64,000 bases of DNA from Pseudoalteromonas sp. CO133X (GCA_004208945.1 SGPE01000009.1:372001-436000); one strand, 5' to 3'. Numbered from the stretch's first letter, positions 1 through 9,722 are shown. A program made the numbers and translations. Notes: a model not told the origin generated them from the sequence alone.

Positions 1-47
1 TGACGAATTGGGCGTAAGTCAAAGGCTAAGTCATCGTGGCTAGACAC
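1..47 (-). CDS. Possible 5' end of a leftward gene, product unknown
   Basis: Reading leftward from a GTG at 45-47, an open frame of 15 codons (MSSHDDLAFDLRPIR) runs off the left edge. A purine-rich GAAGAAA lies a few bases upstream and could serve as a weak ribosome binding site; the frame has a stop further upstream, so GTG is the only ordinary start available. The peptide looks like a plausible soluble N-terminus but I do not recognise it. It would be divergent from the gene at 128-331. Certainty is low because so little is visible. Confidence 0.3.
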   Translation of the reverse strand, partial: MSSHDDLAFDLRPIR

Positions 48-127
48 GTTAATTTCTTCTTTTTGCTTTATGAGCTGGCATTATTGTCTTACTATAAACG
101 CAATTTCAAGCAATTAGATTAAGTTCG

Positions 128-331
128 ATGAGTGAAGAATTTAAAGTAATTCAACCTACCACTACAGTTTACTGTAAAGAACGTGGCGAAGGCTGGACCT
201 TAACAGGTATCACCAGTATTGATGAACACACTTCAGTGATGTTCGATGGCGTAAGGTATACCTTACCAGCCCGTGAAATTGTTGAGGTATTATTGCCACA
301 ACAACTCGAGCGAGAGAAAAACCAACAATAA
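128..331 (+). CDS. Small protein of unknown function, 67 residues
   Basis: This short ORF starts at ATG 128 and is followed directly by a good intrinsic terminator, which supports it as a real short transcription unit. The product is soluble and somewhat acidic, with no signal peptide or membrane segment. Its middle alternates hydrophobic and polar residues (GWTLTGITSIDEHTSVMFDG), suggesting a small beta-rich domain, and its C-terminus is charged (LEREKNQQ). No Shine-Dalgarno is obvious. I do not recognise the family. It lies between the possible gene at the left edge and htpX, which is convergent to it. Confidence 0.55.
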   Translation: MSEEFKVIQPTTTVYCKERGEGWTLTGITSIDEHTSVMFDGVRYTLPAREIVEVLLPQQLEREKNQQ

Positions 332-358
332 AAAAAGCCAGCATCAAGCTGGCTTTTT
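331..358. terminator. Bidirectional intrinsic terminator
   Basis: Arms AGCCAGC and GCTGGCT enclose a 5-base loop, with an A-run before and a T-run after. It can end both the 67-residue gene and the leftward htpX transcript. Confidence 0.85.
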
Positions 359-369
359 CGTGTTTAAGA

Positions 370-1230
370 TTAACGTAATGCGTTAATACGCTCATCAAGA
401 GGTGGGTGCGATGAGAATAACTCGGCAACACCTTTACCGCTTGCAATACCAAACGCCATCATTGAACCTTCTAGTTGTGATGGGTGGTTTTGTTTTAAAC
501 GCTCAAGGGCGCTACGCATTTTATCTGCACCTACTAATTTAGCTGCACCGGCATCCGCAGAGAATTCGCGTTTACGGCTATAGTAAGCAACAATCACACT
601 CGCTAGCACACCAAATAGCACTTGGAAAATCATATCGAACAAGAAGTAAGTCCAGCTACTACCGCCCTCTTCTTCATCACTATTTAGGAAATTATCAACA
701 ATACCTGCCAATACTTTCGCCATAAAGATAACAAAGGTATTCACTACACCTTGGATAAGTGTCAACGTTACCATGTCACCATTTGCAATGTGAGATACCT
801 CATGAGCCAATACCGCCTCCGCTTGATCTTGGTTCATATTGTGTAATAAACCTGTGCTCACAGCTACCAGCGAGTTGTTCTTACTTGGGCCTGTCGCAAA
901 CGCGTTCATTTCAGGGCTATCGTAAATAGCCACTTCAGGCATCGCGATACCTGCTTTTTTCGCTTGCGCTGCTACCGTCGAAACTAACCATTGTTCTGTT
1001 TCAGAACGAGGTTGTTCAATCACATGTGCACCGGTTGATTTTTTTGCCATCCATTTCGACATAAATAACGAAATAAACGAGCCACCAAAACCAAATACGG
1101 TCGAAATAACTAAAATGCCGCCTAGACTGCGATGGCTAATACCCAGTACGCTCATCACAATAGACAACACAATACCTAACACTAGCATTACCGCTAAGTT
1201 AGTCAGTAGAAACAAAAATACACGCTTCAT
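370..1230 (-). CDS. htpX: Membrane zinc metalloprotease HtpX
   Basis: HtpX is an inner-membrane M48 peptidase that takes part in quality control of misfolded membrane proteins, partly redundant with FtsH. The 286-residue product is close to the E. coli length. Two hydrophobic segments lie at about residues 5-25 and 38-58, followed by the zinc motif HEVSH at 143-147, with a downstream [10 protein letters not shown] stretch carrying the third, glutamate ligand. Two further hydrophobic segments lie between them at about 155-215. The gene is monocistronic by spacing; the DNA upstream of it contains two long inverted repeats. Assignment is secure. Confidence 0.96.
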   Translation of the reverse strand: MKRVFLFLLTNLAVMLVLGIVLSIVMSVLGISHRSLGGILVISTVFGFGGSFISLFMSKWMAKKSTGAHVIEQPRSETEQWLVSTVAAQAKKAGIAMPEVAIYDSPEMNAFATGPSKNNSLVAVSTGLLHNMNQDQAEAVLAHEVSHIANGDMVTLTLIQGVVNTFVIFMAKVLAGIVDNFLNSDEEEGGSSWTYFLFDMIFQVLFGVLASVIVAYYSRKREFSADAGAAKLVGADKMRSALERLKQNHPSQLEGSMMAFGIASGKGVAELFSSHPPLDERINALR

Positions 1231-1258
1231 AAAAACCTCAGAATAAACATACCAATTG

Positions 1259-1296
1259 TATTAACTAACGACATGGTTAAAAATCGTTAGTTAATA
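1259..1296. repeat. Inverted repeat with 13-bp arms
   Basis: Arms TATTAACTAACGA (1259-1271) and TCGTTAGTTAATA (1284-1296) are perfectly complementary around a 12-base loop. There is no T-run on either side, so it is not a typical terminator. It lies between bioD and htpX, preceded by ACCAATTG. Confidence 0.7.
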
Positions 1297-1337
1297 AAAT
1301 TATCTGGGTGTTCTACCAACTCAGTTTAGGGCTTATG

Positions 1338-1371
1338 CAATTGGTTGCAAGGAACTAATTGCAACCAATTG
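1338..1371. repeat. Inverted repeat with 13-bp arms
   Basis: Arms CAATTGGTTGCAA (1338-1350) and TTGCAACCAATTG (1359-1371) are perfectly complementary around 8 bases. It may end or stabilise the bioBFCD transcript, or lie in the htpX leader; no U-run follows it on the minus strand. Confidence 0.7.
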
Positions 1372-1404
1372 TGACAGAGTATGTCAAAAGTAACAACTCA
1401 ATTA

Positions 1405-2088
1405 TTATGGGTTGATAGATAAAATTTCAAGTAAGGTTTTGTAAATTTTTAATTTAGGTGTGCCGTCTGTATACGGACTAATCGCCAAAAGCGGGAAAGG
1501 TAATGCGGATTTTAGTGTTTCTAAATTGGCGTCTTGTTCACGCATATTTGGGTCTACATGATTTGCAATCCAACCCACACAATTTACACCGAGCGCTTTA
1601 AAATGAGCTGCTGTCAGTAAAGCATGATTTAGGCATCCTAGTTTCATACCCACGACTAAAATCACATCAAGCTGCTGTGATTTAACCCAATCACTGAGCA
1701 AATCAGTTTCGTTGATAGGTAAACACCAACCGCCTGCACCTTCTGTAAGAATATAATCGGTATTGAGTGCTTTTACATTCGCATAAGCAGCATCGAGCTT
1801 GTCAAATGTTAGTCTGTCGCCTACTTGGGCAGCTGCAATATGCGGTGCAATGGGTGGCTCATAGGTAAAGGGGTTAACAATGTTGTATTTAACACCAATT
1901 GATGAGCTTTCCATTAAGGTTAATGCATCATCATTGACTAGCTGCCCAAATGCTTCTTCGGCACCTGCTGCAATGGGTTTAAATCCAACCGCACGCTGTT
2001 TATGTTGTGCTAGTAAGTTTAATAATAAACTGGTGACATGGGTTTTTCCGGCATCGGTGTCTGTACCCGTGATAAAAAATTCTTTCAT
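1405..2088 (-). CDS. bioD: Dethiobiotin synthetase
   Basis: BioD closes the ureido ring of dethiobiotin from 7,8-diaminopelargonate, CO2 and ATP in the cytoplasm. The 227-residue product opens with the P-loop GTDTDAGKT at about residues 8-16, and TEGAGGW occurs mid-protein as in the family. It is the last gene of the leftward bioB-bioF-bioC-bioD operon and begins 13 bases after bioC ends, so it is surely cotranscribed. The length is typical and nothing looks broken. Confidence 0.96.
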   Translation of the reverse strand: MKEFFITGTDTDAGKTHVTSLLLNLLAQHKQRAVGFKPIAAGAEEAFGQLVNDDALTLMESSSIGVKYNIVNPFTYEPPIAPHIAAAQVGDRLTFDKLDAAYANVKALNTDYILTEGAGGWCLPINETDLLSDWVKSQQLDVILVVGMKLGCLNHALLTAAHFKALGVNCVGWIANHVDPNMREQDANLETLKSALPFPLLAISPYTDGTPKLKIYKTLLEILSINP

Positions 2089-2101
2089 TTTTCAGTTAAT
2101 T

Positions 2102-2893
2102 CTATTTTTCTAGTTCTAAAAGGACAACTTGATAGCTCACTCTAGCATGCCCATCAACCAGAGGGTATGCTTTACAAACACTATTAAGTGCCTGCCTTGT
2201 TAATAACCCTTGGCGTTTTTGCTTAGTTTGCAATGAAGTAGCACCAATCGCTTTTATCGAGCGCAGTGCTTCTAAGGGAGAGTTATAGGCATCTATATAA
2301 CATCTATCGGCTGCAAAATTCAGTTTAAACCCCGCCAATTTTGCATACTCAATAATGTGACTAGCACAATGAAACTGATTAATATGGTTTTGCTCGTCTA
2401 AACAAGCAAAAGCCTGTTTGATCTCTTTGAGCGATCCATCTACCACGCAGCTTAAATAAACCTTACCACCTGCTTTTAGGGAATAAAAAAGATTTTTAAA
2501 TAGTGCCTCTAAGTCAGCAGACCATTGCATTGCAAAATTACTAAACACACAATCAAGGGAGTTTTGCTGTAATGGTAGGTTATCCATATCAGCACATACT
2601 TTTAAACAACGCGGGTTTTGCTCTGTGCTTAGCATGGAATGACTTAAATCCATTGCCAATACAGTATCAAAATGTGTATTGAGTAATGCTGTGTTAACTA
2701 AAGGTCCAGCCCCTAAATCAAGGCAAGTACCCTGCTGATGTTTACTTGCCATCATTTTAAATAAGTGCGCAGCCGCTTGTTTTTGAACATTAGCATGGCT
2801 CGCGTAATTTGCTGCCGCTTTAGAGAACTTAGTTTGTGTTGTTAGCTTATTACTGTGTTGAAAGCTTAAAGGCGCTTGCAGTTGAACACTCAT
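2102..2893 (-). CDS. bioC: Malonyl-ACP O-methyltransferase BioC
   Basis: BioC methylates malonyl-ACP with S-adenosylmethionine so that the fatty acid synthesis machinery can build the pimeloyl chain. The SAM-binding motif LDLGAGPLVN and a later NFAMQWS segment fit the family. I place the start at ATG 2893 (263 residues), because GGAG lies 5 bases upstream and the ATG overlaps the bioF stop as ATGA; a GTG two codons earlier is possible but worse placed. This overlap implies translational coupling to bioF. The partner esterase BioH is not in this operon. Confidence 0.93.
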   Translation of the reverse strand: MSVQLQAPLSFQHSNKLTTQTKFSKAAANYASHANVQKQAAAHLFKMMASKHQQGTCLDLGAGPLVNTALLNTHFDTVLAMDLSHSMLSTEQNPRCLKVCADMDNLPLQQNSLDCVFSNFAMQWSADLEALFKNLFYSLKAGGKVYLSCVVDGSLKEIKQAFACLDEQNHINQFHCASHIIEYAKLAGFKLNFAADRCYIDAYNSPLEALRSIKAIGATSLQTKQKRQGLLTRQALNSVCKAYPLVDGHARVSYQVVLLELEK

Positions 2894-4023
2894 AAACACT
2901 CCACTAGCGAATCAACCAGCTGTTTTATATCGTCAGTTTGATGCGCGCTACTTAGGGTTACCCTAAGTCGTGCCGTATTAAAAGGCACCGTGGGCGGTCT
3001 AATAGCGGTTAACCACACACCTTTCTCTTTAAGCTTATTAGCAACGGCAAGCGTGTGTTCTGCATCGCCAAATACCAAAGGCTGAATTGCCGTTGTTGAT
3101 TCCATTAATGCTAAGTTATGCTCTTTGGCAAGCGCTCTAAAGTAGGCAATATTCTCTGAAAGCTGAGCGCGTCTCTTATCCGCCTTTAATAACTTTTCGA
3201 GTCGCTCTAGAGTACAACTTGCCATCAGTGGTGACATCGCCGTTGAATAAATGTATTCGCGATTAAACTGCAGCATGTAATCAATCAGTTGCTTTGATGC
3301 AAGCAGGCAAGCACCACTACTAGCTAGTGCTTTGCCAAAGGTGATGATCAGTAAATCAGGTTTGATTGCCTCACAACTGCCTAAACCTTGCTCGCCCAAT
3401 ACGCCAAAGCCATGGGCATCGTCAATCATCAGCCACGCGTTGTATTGTTTAGCGAGTTTACAGAGTGCTTCAATGGGGGCTTGATCGCCATCCATCGAAA
3501 ACACCCCTTCGCTCACTATGAGCTTGTGCTTTGCTTTTGACTTTTGTAACCGAGATTCTAAATGCTTAAGGTCGTTATGATTAAACCGCACCATGGCAGC
3601 GGCAGAATGAAGTCCGCCATCAATTAAGCTGGCATGATTGAGCTTATCTTGGAATATTGCCGATGATTGCGCCACGGTTTTATCTTGAAACAATGCTTTT
3701 AATACGCTGCTATTAGCACTAAATCCGCTATTAAATAACATGGCGCTTTCATAGTCTAATAACTCGCATAAACGCTGCTCAAGCGTTTGCTGCGCTTGAT
3801 TATAACCATTTACTAGCGCTGAACTGTGGCTACCTAGTTGCTGCGCTTGTATTTCAATAAAATCATCCGCAAAGCCAAGGTAGTCATTACTGGCAAAATT
3901 TAAATACTGTTTGCCTGCAACCTGAATAAAGCGCCCGCTTGATTGCTCAACAAGTTGACGCTTTCTCAGTAATGCATCTGCTTGTCGCTCAACAAGATGC
4001 TCGGCAATAAAATCAAAAGGCAT
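2890..4023 (-). CDS. bioF: 8-amino-7-oxononanoate synthase
   Basis: BioF is a PLP enzyme that condenses pimeloyl-ACP with alanine to give 8-amino-7-oxononanoate. The 377-residue product shows the cofactor motif DDAHGFG at 201-207 and the probable Schiff-base lysine K231 in ITFGKALASSG. It starts 7 bases after bioB ends and overlaps bioC by 4 bases, so it is the second gene of the operon. Length and motifs are normal for the alpha-oxoamine synthase family. Confidence 0.96.
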   Translation of the reverse strand: MPFDFIAEHLVERQADALLRKRQLVEQSSGRFIQVAGKQYLNFASNDYLGFADDFIEIQAQQLGSHSSALVNGYNQAQQTLEQRLCELLDYESAMLFNSGFSANSSVLKALFQDKTVAQSSAIFQDKLNHASLIDGGLHSAAAMVRFNHNDLKHLESRLQKSKAKHKLIVSEGVFSMDGDQAPIEALCKLAKQYNAWLMIDDAHGFGVLGEQGLGSCEAIKPDLLIITFGKALASSGACLLASKQLIDYMLQFNREYIYSTAMSPLMASCTLERLEKLLKADKRRAQLSENIAYFRALAKEHNLALMESTTAIQPLVFGDAEHTLAVANKLKEKGVWLTAIRPPTVPFNTARLRVTLSSAHQTDDIKQLVDSLVECL

Positions 4024-4030
4024 TTAATCG

Positions 4031-5071
4031 CTACGCTTCGTAAAATAATTCAGATGTTGCTTTATCGGCAACCTTTGATGAAAGCGATGCTTCTACTGCT
4101 TCATCTGAGTAATCTTCACGTGTTTCTGGATTCATGCCTAATTTTTTAATCAGCATCATATCTGCGTCTGCTTCAGGGTTTTCTGTAGTCAGTAGTTTAT
4201 CACCGTAGAAAATTGAATTAGCACCAGCAAAGAAACACATAGATTGCATCTGTTCGTTCATCGCCGTACGGCCTGCTGATAAACGAACATAGCTTTTCGG
4301 CATCATAATACGTGCAACTGCGATAGTACGAATAAACTCAAAATGATCTAAGTCTTCGACATCTTCAAGTGGCGTACCTTTAACCTTAACCAACATATTA
4401 ATTGGTACACTTTCTGGCTGCTGCGGTAAATTAGCTAATTGCATTAATAAACCAAAACGGTCAGCAGCTTGCTCACCCATACCTACAATACCGCCAGAGC
4501 ATACTTTCATGCCGGCATCGCGCACGTTATCAATGGTATTTAAACGGTCTTGGTAAGTACGTGTTGTAATGATCTGTTGGTAATACTCAGGTGATGTATC
4601 TAGGTTATGGTTGTAGTAATCAAGACCCGCGTTTTTTAATGCATGAGCTTTGTCATTATCTAGCATGCCAAGGGTCATACAGGTCTCAAGCCCAAGCTCT
4701 TTCACTTCTTTGACCATTTTTTCGATGTATGGCATGTCACGTTCTTTCGGATCAGACCACGCAGCGCCCATACAAAAACGAGTTGCGCCTTTTTCTTTGG
4801 CAACACGCGCTTGCTCAACCACTTTTTCTACTTCCATTAAGCGTTCACGCTCTAGATCAGTTTTATAATGACCTGACTGAGGGCAATATTTGCAATCTTC
4901 TGGGCAAGCACCGGTTTTAATCGATAATAAAGTAGAAATTTGTACTTCATTTGGATTGAAGTTTTCACGATGTACGCTGGCCGCTTTAAATAACAAATCA
5001 TTGAACGGCATTTCAAATAATGCTTTTACTTCTTGGTGAGTCCAATCGTGACGGACAACTGCGTGCTCCAT
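4031..5071 (-). CDS. bioB: Biotin synthase
   Basis: BioB is a radical-SAM enzyme that inserts sulfur into dethiobiotin. Cysteines 56, 60 and 63 in ACPEDCKYC bind the 4Fe-4S cluster that cleaves SAM, and conserved segments such as [13 protein letters not shown] follow. It is the first gene of the leftward operon. A promoter with a perfect TTGACA -35 box overlaps the BirA operator, so transcription should fall when biotin is plentiful. The 346-residue length is typical. Confidence 0.97.
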   Translation of the reverse strand: MEHAVVRHDWTHQEVKALFEMPFNDLLFKAASVHRENFNPNEVQISTLLSIKTGACPEDCKYCPQSGHYKTDLERERLMEVEKVVEQARVAKEKGATRFCMGAAWSDPKERDMPYIEKMVKEVKELGLETCMTLGMLDNDKAHALKNAGLDYYNHNLDTSPEYYQQIITTRTYQDRLNTIDNVRDAGMKVCSGGIVGMGEQAADRFGLLMQLANLPQQPESVPINMLVKVKGTPLEDVEDLDHFEFIRTIAVARIMMPKSYVRLSAGRTAMNEQMQSMCFFAGANSIFYGDKLLTTENPEADADMMLIKKLGMNPETREDYSDEAVEASLSSKVADKATSELFYEA

Positions 5072-5114
5072 AATAGTCTCTTTTTTTAAATTATTGGGAC
5101 GGTTAGATTGGCTT

Positions 5115-5143
5115 AGTCTACGACTTGACGTAACATTGTCAAC
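5115..5143 (-). promoter_or_regulatory. Promoter for bioBFCD
   Basis: On the minus strand TTGACA (5143-5138) and TAGACT (5120-5115) are separated by 17 bp: a perfect -35 and a 4/6 -10 hexamer. The -35 overlaps the left half of the BirA operator, as expected for a repressible promoter. Confidence 0.65.
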
Positions 5144-5169
5144 GAATCGAAGCGATATAAAGTTTACAT
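5136..5169. promoter_or_regulatory. BirA operator between bioB and bioA
   Basis: Half sites TTGTCAACG (5136-5144) and AGTTTACAT (5161-5169) are 16 bp apart. The E. coli bio operator as I remember it is TTGTAAACC-N16-GGTTTACAA, so each half matches 7 of 9 with identical spacing. The right half touches the bioA start codon. BirA with biotinoyl-AMP should bind here and repress both directions. Confidence 0.8.
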
Positions 5170-6462
5170 ATGATTAATAAACAACCAATAGATTTAGATT
5201 TTGATCGTGAGCATATTTGGCATCCTTATACTTCTATGACTGAGCCCCTTCCCGTGTACCCAGTCAGTCATGCCAATGCAAATCGTATTTTCTTAGCAAC
5301 AGGCGAAAGCCTAATAGATGGTATGGCCTCTTGGTGGAGTGCTATCCATGGTTACTGCCATCCTGTTTTAAATGAAGCGATCACCAAGCAAGTTAGCAAA
5401 ATGAGCCATGTCATGTTTGGTGGCCTAACTCATGAACCCGCTGTTGAGCTGTGTAAAAAGCTAGTCAGTATCACACCTAAGTCTCTCGATAAGGTGTTCT
5501 TGGCCGACAGTGGCTCTGTGAGTGTTGAAGTTGCCATTAAAATGGCCTTGCAGTACTGGTTAAGCCAAGGTTATACCGGCAAACAAAAACTAATGACACC
5601 GCTTAAGGGCTACCATGGCGATACATTTGCCGCCATGAGCGTTTGCGACCCAGTTAATTCAATGCACAGCATGTACTCAGGCTTTTTACCTGAACATGTT
5701 TTTGTGCCTGCGCCGAGTGCTAAATTTAATGGCGAGTTTAGTCCTGCAGAAGCTGATACCCTTGAGAGCTATTTTGCTGCCCATCATCAAGATGTTGCTG
5801 CATTTATCATTGAACCCATAGTGCAAAATGCTGGGGGCATGAATTTTTATCATCCTGATTACTTAAAGCACCTGCGCATTCTGTGTGATAAGTATGATGT
5901 TTTACTTATTTGTGACGAAATCGCCACAGGCTTTGGCCGCACCGGCACCTTGTTTGCTGTTGAACACGCCAATATAGAGCCTGATATTTTATGTATTGGC
6001 AAAGCATTAACGGGTGGCATGATGACGTTATCAGCAACATTAACCACCAGCAAAGTCGCTGTTGGTATCAGTGAAGGTGAAGCAGGCGTATTAATGCATG
6101 GCCCAACGTTTATGGGTAACCCGCTTGCGTGTGCCACGGCCTGCGCAAGTATTGATTTACTGTTAGAGCAGCCTTGGCAAGAACAAATTAAATATATAAA
6201 TGATGTACTAACTACGCATCTTGCTAAGTGTAAGCAGCTCGATGCGGTCGTTGATGTGCGAACATTGGGGGCAATTGGCGTTGTAGAGCTTAATCGAAGT
6301 GTAGATGTAGCAAAAATTCAACACTTTTTTATAGAGCAAGGTGTGTGGATCCGCCCGTTTGGTAAATTAATTTACTTGATGCCGCCTTACATAAGCGACG
6401 AACAAAGCTTAACTAAGTTATGCAATGCTATTTATGCAGCCATTGAACAACAGGCGTATTGA
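5170..6462 (+). CDS. bioA: Adenosylmethionine-8-amino-7-oxononanoate transaminase
   Basis: BioA transfers the amino group of SAM to 8-amino-7-oxononanoate to give diaminopelargonate. The product, 430 residues, aligns with E. coli BioA from the N-terminus ([11 protein letters not shown]), with GYHGDTF at 148-154, the DEIATGFGR motif near 249-257 and the PLP lysine K278 in GKALTGG. The start is fixed by this alignment, but no Shine-Dalgarno is visible; the BirA half site occupies that position and a TATAAA lies at 5156-5161, so a very short leader is possible. It is divergent from bioBFCD. Confidence 0.97.
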   Translation: MINKQPIDLDFDREHIWHPYTSMTEPLPVYPVSHANANRIFLATGESLIDGMASWWSAIHGYCHPVLNEAITKQVSKMSHVMFGGLTHEPAVELCKKLVSITPKSLDKVFLADSGSVSVEVAIKMALQYWLSQGYTGKQKLMTPLKGYHGDTFAAMSVCDPVNSMHSMYSGFLPEHVFVPAPSAKFNGEFSPAEADTLESYFAAHHQDVAAFIIEPIVQNAGGMNFYHPDYLKHLRILCDKYDVLLICDEIATGFGRTGTLFAVEHANIEPDILCIGKALTGGMMTLSATLTTSKVAVGISEGEAGVLMHGPTFMGNPLACATACASIDLLLEQPWQEQIKYINDVLTTHLAKCKQLDAVVDVRTLGAIGVVELNRSVDVAKIQHFFIEQGVWIRPFGKLIYLMPPYISDEQSLTKLCNAIYAAIEQQAY

Positions 6463-6471
6463 TTAGACATT

Positions 6472-6497
6472 AAAAAAGGAAGCGAACGCTTCCTTTT
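6472..6497. terminator. Bidirectional intrinsic terminator
   Basis: A stem of AAAAGGAAGCG and CGCTTCCTTTT with a minimal loop sits between convergent bioA and the P-loop kinase gene and can end both transcripts. Confidence 0.85.
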
Positions 6498-6507
6498 CCT
6501 TTAAACT

Positions 6508-6942
6508 TTACCATTCAAACATATAAGCCATTTTACTGATCATTCTAAGCGGTACTTTATGTTCACAGCGCTTCGCGTAAAGATGCTGCAATGATTTATC
6601 TTTAATTTCACCCACGATCACTTCTTTTACTTGATAACCCAATGCAGTAGCCGCTTGTGCGTAAGCGATAAATTCCCACTTTTTGATATTGGTGTTATCG
6701 ACAATCACTAACGGGATTTCTTCAGCTAGCGCATTAATAAAACGGGCTAGGTTTAGGTTATGGTATTCAGGTAACTTGTACTTATCAAATTGATACACAC
6801 CTTCGCTATTGTAAAAATAATCATCTGTTGCGCACACTACATACTCACTTTCATTACCTGCTACCAGCTCATCAGCAAGGCTTTGTGCGTAATATGATTT
6901 ACCTGAACCGGGTAAGCCGCGAAGAATAAAAACTTGTTTCAT
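6508..6942 (-). CDS. P-loop kinase-like ATPase, function unknown
   Basis: The 144-residue product begins with a Walker A motif, GLPGSGKS at about residues 9-16, and carries IVDNTNIKKWE in its middle, a pattern seen in small polynucleotide-kinase or zeta-type P-loop kinases and in N4BP2-like ATPases. It should bind and probably transfer the gamma-phosphate of ATP, but the substrate cannot be read from sequence. The gene is alone, convergent with bioA and divergent from asnS. It has no signal peptide. No antitoxin-like partner is adjacent, so I do not call it a toxin. Confidence 0.85.
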   Translation of the reverse strand: MKQVFILRGLPGSGKSYYAQSLADELVAGNESEYVVCATDDYFYNSEGVYQFDKYKLPEYHNLNLARFINALAEEIPLVIVDNTNIKKWEFIAYAQAATALGYQVKEVIVGEIKDKSLQHLYAKRCEHKVPLRMISKMAYMFEW

Positions 6943-7213
6943 AGCACCTGTTATACAAATTAATTAAAGACTAAAGGACCAATATCCTATTGAGAACTGT
7001 TAATAATGCCACAAAATAACCAATTAGCGCAGCGAGAATTTAAATAAACGCAAAATTTACGCAAATATTGCTGCTATTTTATCCAAATTAAGAAAAACTA
7101 CTAAAGAGTATGCCTGAAATGTTTTTTTATTTGATTTACGAGGGTAAGATAGTCGATTCAAGTGCAATGCACAGCATATTAAATATTAGGCAACTTATAT
7201 CATTGGAGTGAAG

Positions 7214-8611
7214 ATGAGCCATTTAGCGATTTCAGAGCTATTAAAAGGCAAGGTTGCGGTAGACAGCCAAGTAACAGTAAAAGGCTGGATCCGTACACGC
7301 CGCGATTCAAAAGCAGGAATTTCATTTTTAGCCGTTCATGACGGTTCGTGTTTTGATCCTATTCAAGCGGTAGTACCTAATTCACTTAATAATTATGATG
7401 AAGTTACACGTTTAACAGCAGGCTGTTCTGTATCGATTACGGGTGTACTGGTTAAATCAGAAGGCCAAGGTCAATCTTTCGAAATTCAAGCCAACACTGT
7501 TGAAGTATTAGGTTGGGTAGAAAACCCAGATAGCTACCCTATGTCTGCTAAGCGTCACAGCATTGAGTATTTACGCGAACACGCGCACCTTCGCCCTCGC
7601 ACTAATATCATGGGCGCGGTAACACGTGTACGTAACTGCTTGGCTCAAGCTATTCACCGTTTTTATCACGAGCAAGGTTTCTACTGGATCAGCACACCAA
7701 TCATCACAGCAAGTGACTGTGAAGGCGCCGGTGAAATGTTCCGCGTATCTACATTAGATATGCAAAACTTGCCGCGCACAGACAAAGGTGACATCGATTA
7801 CAGTGAAGATTTCTTCGGTAAAGAAGCGTTCTTAACAGTATCTGGTCAATTAAATGGTGAGACATATGCCTCAGCAATGTCAAAAATCTATACCTTTGGC
7901 CCTACTTTCCGTGCTGAGAACTCAAATACGTCTCGTCACTTAGCAGAGTTTTGGATGGTAGAACCTGAAGTTGCATTCGCAGATTTAGAAGATATCGCAA
8001 AACTTGCAGAAAACATGCTGAAATATGTTTTCAATGCAGTATTAACTGAGCGTCGTGACGATATGGAATTCTTTGCACAGCGTGTTGAGAAAACAGCTAT
8101 CTCTCGTTTAGAAGAGTTCGTGACTAAAGATTTCGCACAAGTTGATTACACTGATGCTATCGAAATCTTAAAAGCATGTGGCAAGAAATTCGAGTTCCCT
8201 GTTGAATGGGGTGTAGATTTACAATCTGAGCACGAGCGTTACCTTGCTGAAGAGCACTTTAACGCGCCAGTTGTTATCAAAAACTACCCGCGTGATATTA
8301 AAGCGTTCTACATGCGTCAAAACGAAGACGGCAAAACAGTCGCTGCAATGGACGTAGTTGCACCTGGTATTGGTGAGATCATCGGTGGTTCTCAACGTGA
8401 AGAACGTCTAGATGTATTAGATAAACGTCTAGAAGAAATGGGCTTAGATAAAGAAGACTACAGCTGGTACCGTGACCTACGTAAATACGGAACTGTGCCA
8501 CATTCTGGTTTTGGTCTAGGCTTTGAGCGTTTAGTTGCTTATGTAACAGGTATGGGCAACGTTCGTGACGTTATCGCCTTCCCACGCACTAAAGGTAGTG
8601 CAACTTACTAA
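7214..8611 (+). CDS. asnS: Asparaginyl-tRNA synthetase
   Basis: AsnRS charges tRNA-Asn with asparagine. The protein has an N-terminal OB-fold anticodon-binding domain ([19 protein letters not shown]) and a class II catalytic core with motif 2 around [15 protein letters not shown] and motif 3 GFGLGFERL near the C-terminus. I start it at ATG 7214 (465 residues), which matches the E. coli N-terminus in length and has GGAG 5 bases upstream; a GTG two codons earlier overlaps that site. The gene stands alone with its own terminator. The 270 bp upstream shows no structure I can name. Confidence 0.97.
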   Translation: MSHLAISELLKGKVAVDSQVTVKGWIRTRRDSKAGISFLAVHDGSCFDPIQAVVPNSLNNYDEVTRLTAGCSVSITGVLVKSEGQGQSFEIQANTVEVLGWVENPDSYPMSAKRHSIEYLREHAHLRPRTNIMGAVTRVRNCLAQAIHRFYHEQGFYWISTPIITASDCEGAGEMFRVSTLDMQNLPRTDKGDIDYSEDFFGKEAFLTVSGQLNGETYASAMSKIYTFGPTFRAENSNTSRHLAEFWMVEPEVAFADLEDIAKLAENMLKYVFNAVLTERRDDMEFFAQRVEKTAISRLEEFVTKDFAQVDYTDAIEILKACGKKFEFPVEWGVDLQSEHERYLAEEHFNAPVVIKNYPRDIKAFYMRQNEDGKTVAAMDVVAPGIGEIIGGSQREERLDVLDKRLEEMGLDKEDYSWYRDLRKYGTVPHSGFGLGFERLVAYVTGMGNVRDVIAFPRTKGSATY

Positions 8612-8626
8612 TTTTAGTCATTATAG

Positions 8627-8652
8627 AAACCAGCCTATTGGCTGGTTTTTTT
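8627..8652 (+). terminator. Intrinsic terminator after asnS
   Basis: AACCAGCC and GGCTGGTT pair around a 4-base loop and are followed by a T-run. Confidence 0.9.
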
Positions 8653-8741
8653 ATGCCTAAAAATCATTATAAAACAATTCATTCTAGAAATTTTTAGTTA
8701 ATATTCTATAGTCATAAGACCTGCCAAAAAAGGATCTATTA

Positions 8742-9677
8742 TTGGTTATGTTCATTCGCTCACTAAAAGTACTCACACTGACTTTCGTTTTCCTAGGTAA
8801 GTCTAGCTTCGCACTTGATGAAGATATTAATACAAAACCTATTTTAATTGCGGGTTCAACATCTGTGACCGAGTTACTAATCCCGCTTAAAGATGATATA
8901 AGCCTCGCTTTAGACAATACATTGCAGATAAGACCGATGGGCAGTGACAAAGGTGTAAAAGCGATTGCTGAGGGTATTATCGACATAGGTACAACATCAC
9001 GGTACCTAACGAAACAAGAGCAAGAACAATGGCCTCATTTAAGGCAGATAATCATAGCGCAAGATGCGTTAACATTTATAGTTAACAGCGAACTAAATAT
9101 TAAAAATTTGAGTATCACCACTCTCAAAAATATTTATCAAGGTAAAATAACTAAATGGTCAGACGCCTCTCAGTTAACGCCTGAATTAAGTAATAAAAAT
9201 GATGAAATACTGCTTTTTAGTAAAGCGACTCATCATGGCAGCTTCGATGTGTTTTTAGAATTTTTAGAACTGGACTATATCAAAGACCCTGAAAGCAACT
9301 TTATACGACTCAAAAATGCGGGTAATAGCGGTTTATTTTCAAATCAAAAAGTCGAACTGTATAACCAATTTAATCAAGCTCTTGGTATAGTTCAGCGTAT
9401 TCCTAATGCGATTGCCTATGACTCGTATGGCGCCATTAGTAACCTCGAGAATGATCGCCGCATCAATAAAGTAACGACTCTATCGATAAATGGCGTTAAA
9501 CCTAATTTGCAAACCATAAGTGATGGCGAGTATGCGTTTGTACGACCGCTCATTTTAATTGTAAACACACAGTCTCCTCGCTCTAAGGAGATAGGTGTGA
9601 AACTTACTGCATTACTTAAATCGCAAAAACTAAAAGATAAAATACGTGAACATGGTTACCTACCCGTTCAGTTTTAG
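8742..9677 (+). CDS. PstS-like periplasmic substrate-binding protein
   Basis: The protein has a short N-terminal signal peptide ending near SSFA, then a periplasmic binding-protein fold of the PstS (phosphate-binding) class: ILIAGSTSVTELL, MGSDKGVKAIAEG, IDIGTTSRYLTKQE, IYQGKITKWSD and AIAYDSYGAI segments match the ligand-cleft architecture. It should bind an oxyanion such as phosphate. No PstCAB transporter genes are adjacent, so it may act as a sensor or with a distant transporter. AGGA is 7 bases before TTG 8742 and 13 before ATG 8748, so TTG is favoured. The flanks are AT-rich. Confidence 0.8.
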   Translation: MVMFIRSLKVLTLTFVFLGKSSFALDEDINTKPILIAGSTSVTELLIPLKDDISLALDNTLQIRPMGSDKGVKAIAEGIIDIGTTSRYLTKQEQEQWPHLRQIIIAQDALTFIVNSELNIKNLSITTLKNIYQGKITKWSDASQLTPELSNKNDEILLFSKATHHGSFDVFLEFLELDYIKDPESNFIRLKNAGNSGLFSNQKVELYNQFNQALGIVQRIPNAIAYDSYGAISNLENDRRINKVTTLSINGVKPNLQTISDGEYAFVRPLILIVNTQSPRSKEIGVKLTALLKSQKLKDKIREHGYLPVQF

Positions 9678-9690
9678 CCTCAAAAAATAA

Positions 9691-9722
9691 AAAAAGCTGT
9701 GCACCTAAGTGCAACAGCTTTT
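9691..9722. terminator. Bidirectional intrinsic terminator
   Basis: AAAAGCTGT pairs with ACAGCTTTT, with an inner GCAC/GTGC stem and one bulged base. It separates the convergent PstS-like gene and etfA. Confidence 0.85.

Noticed and set aside
5125..5143. TTGACG...GTCAA segment in the bio spacer resembling the etf palindrome
   Set aside because: The spacing between arms is two bases longer than in the etf sites and the right arm is explained by the bioB -35 box and the BirA half site.
6508..6942. P-loop kinase as a zeta-type toxin
   Set aside because: No antitoxin-like gene is adjacent and the gene is single, flanked by bioA and asnS; the P-loop alone does not support a toxin.
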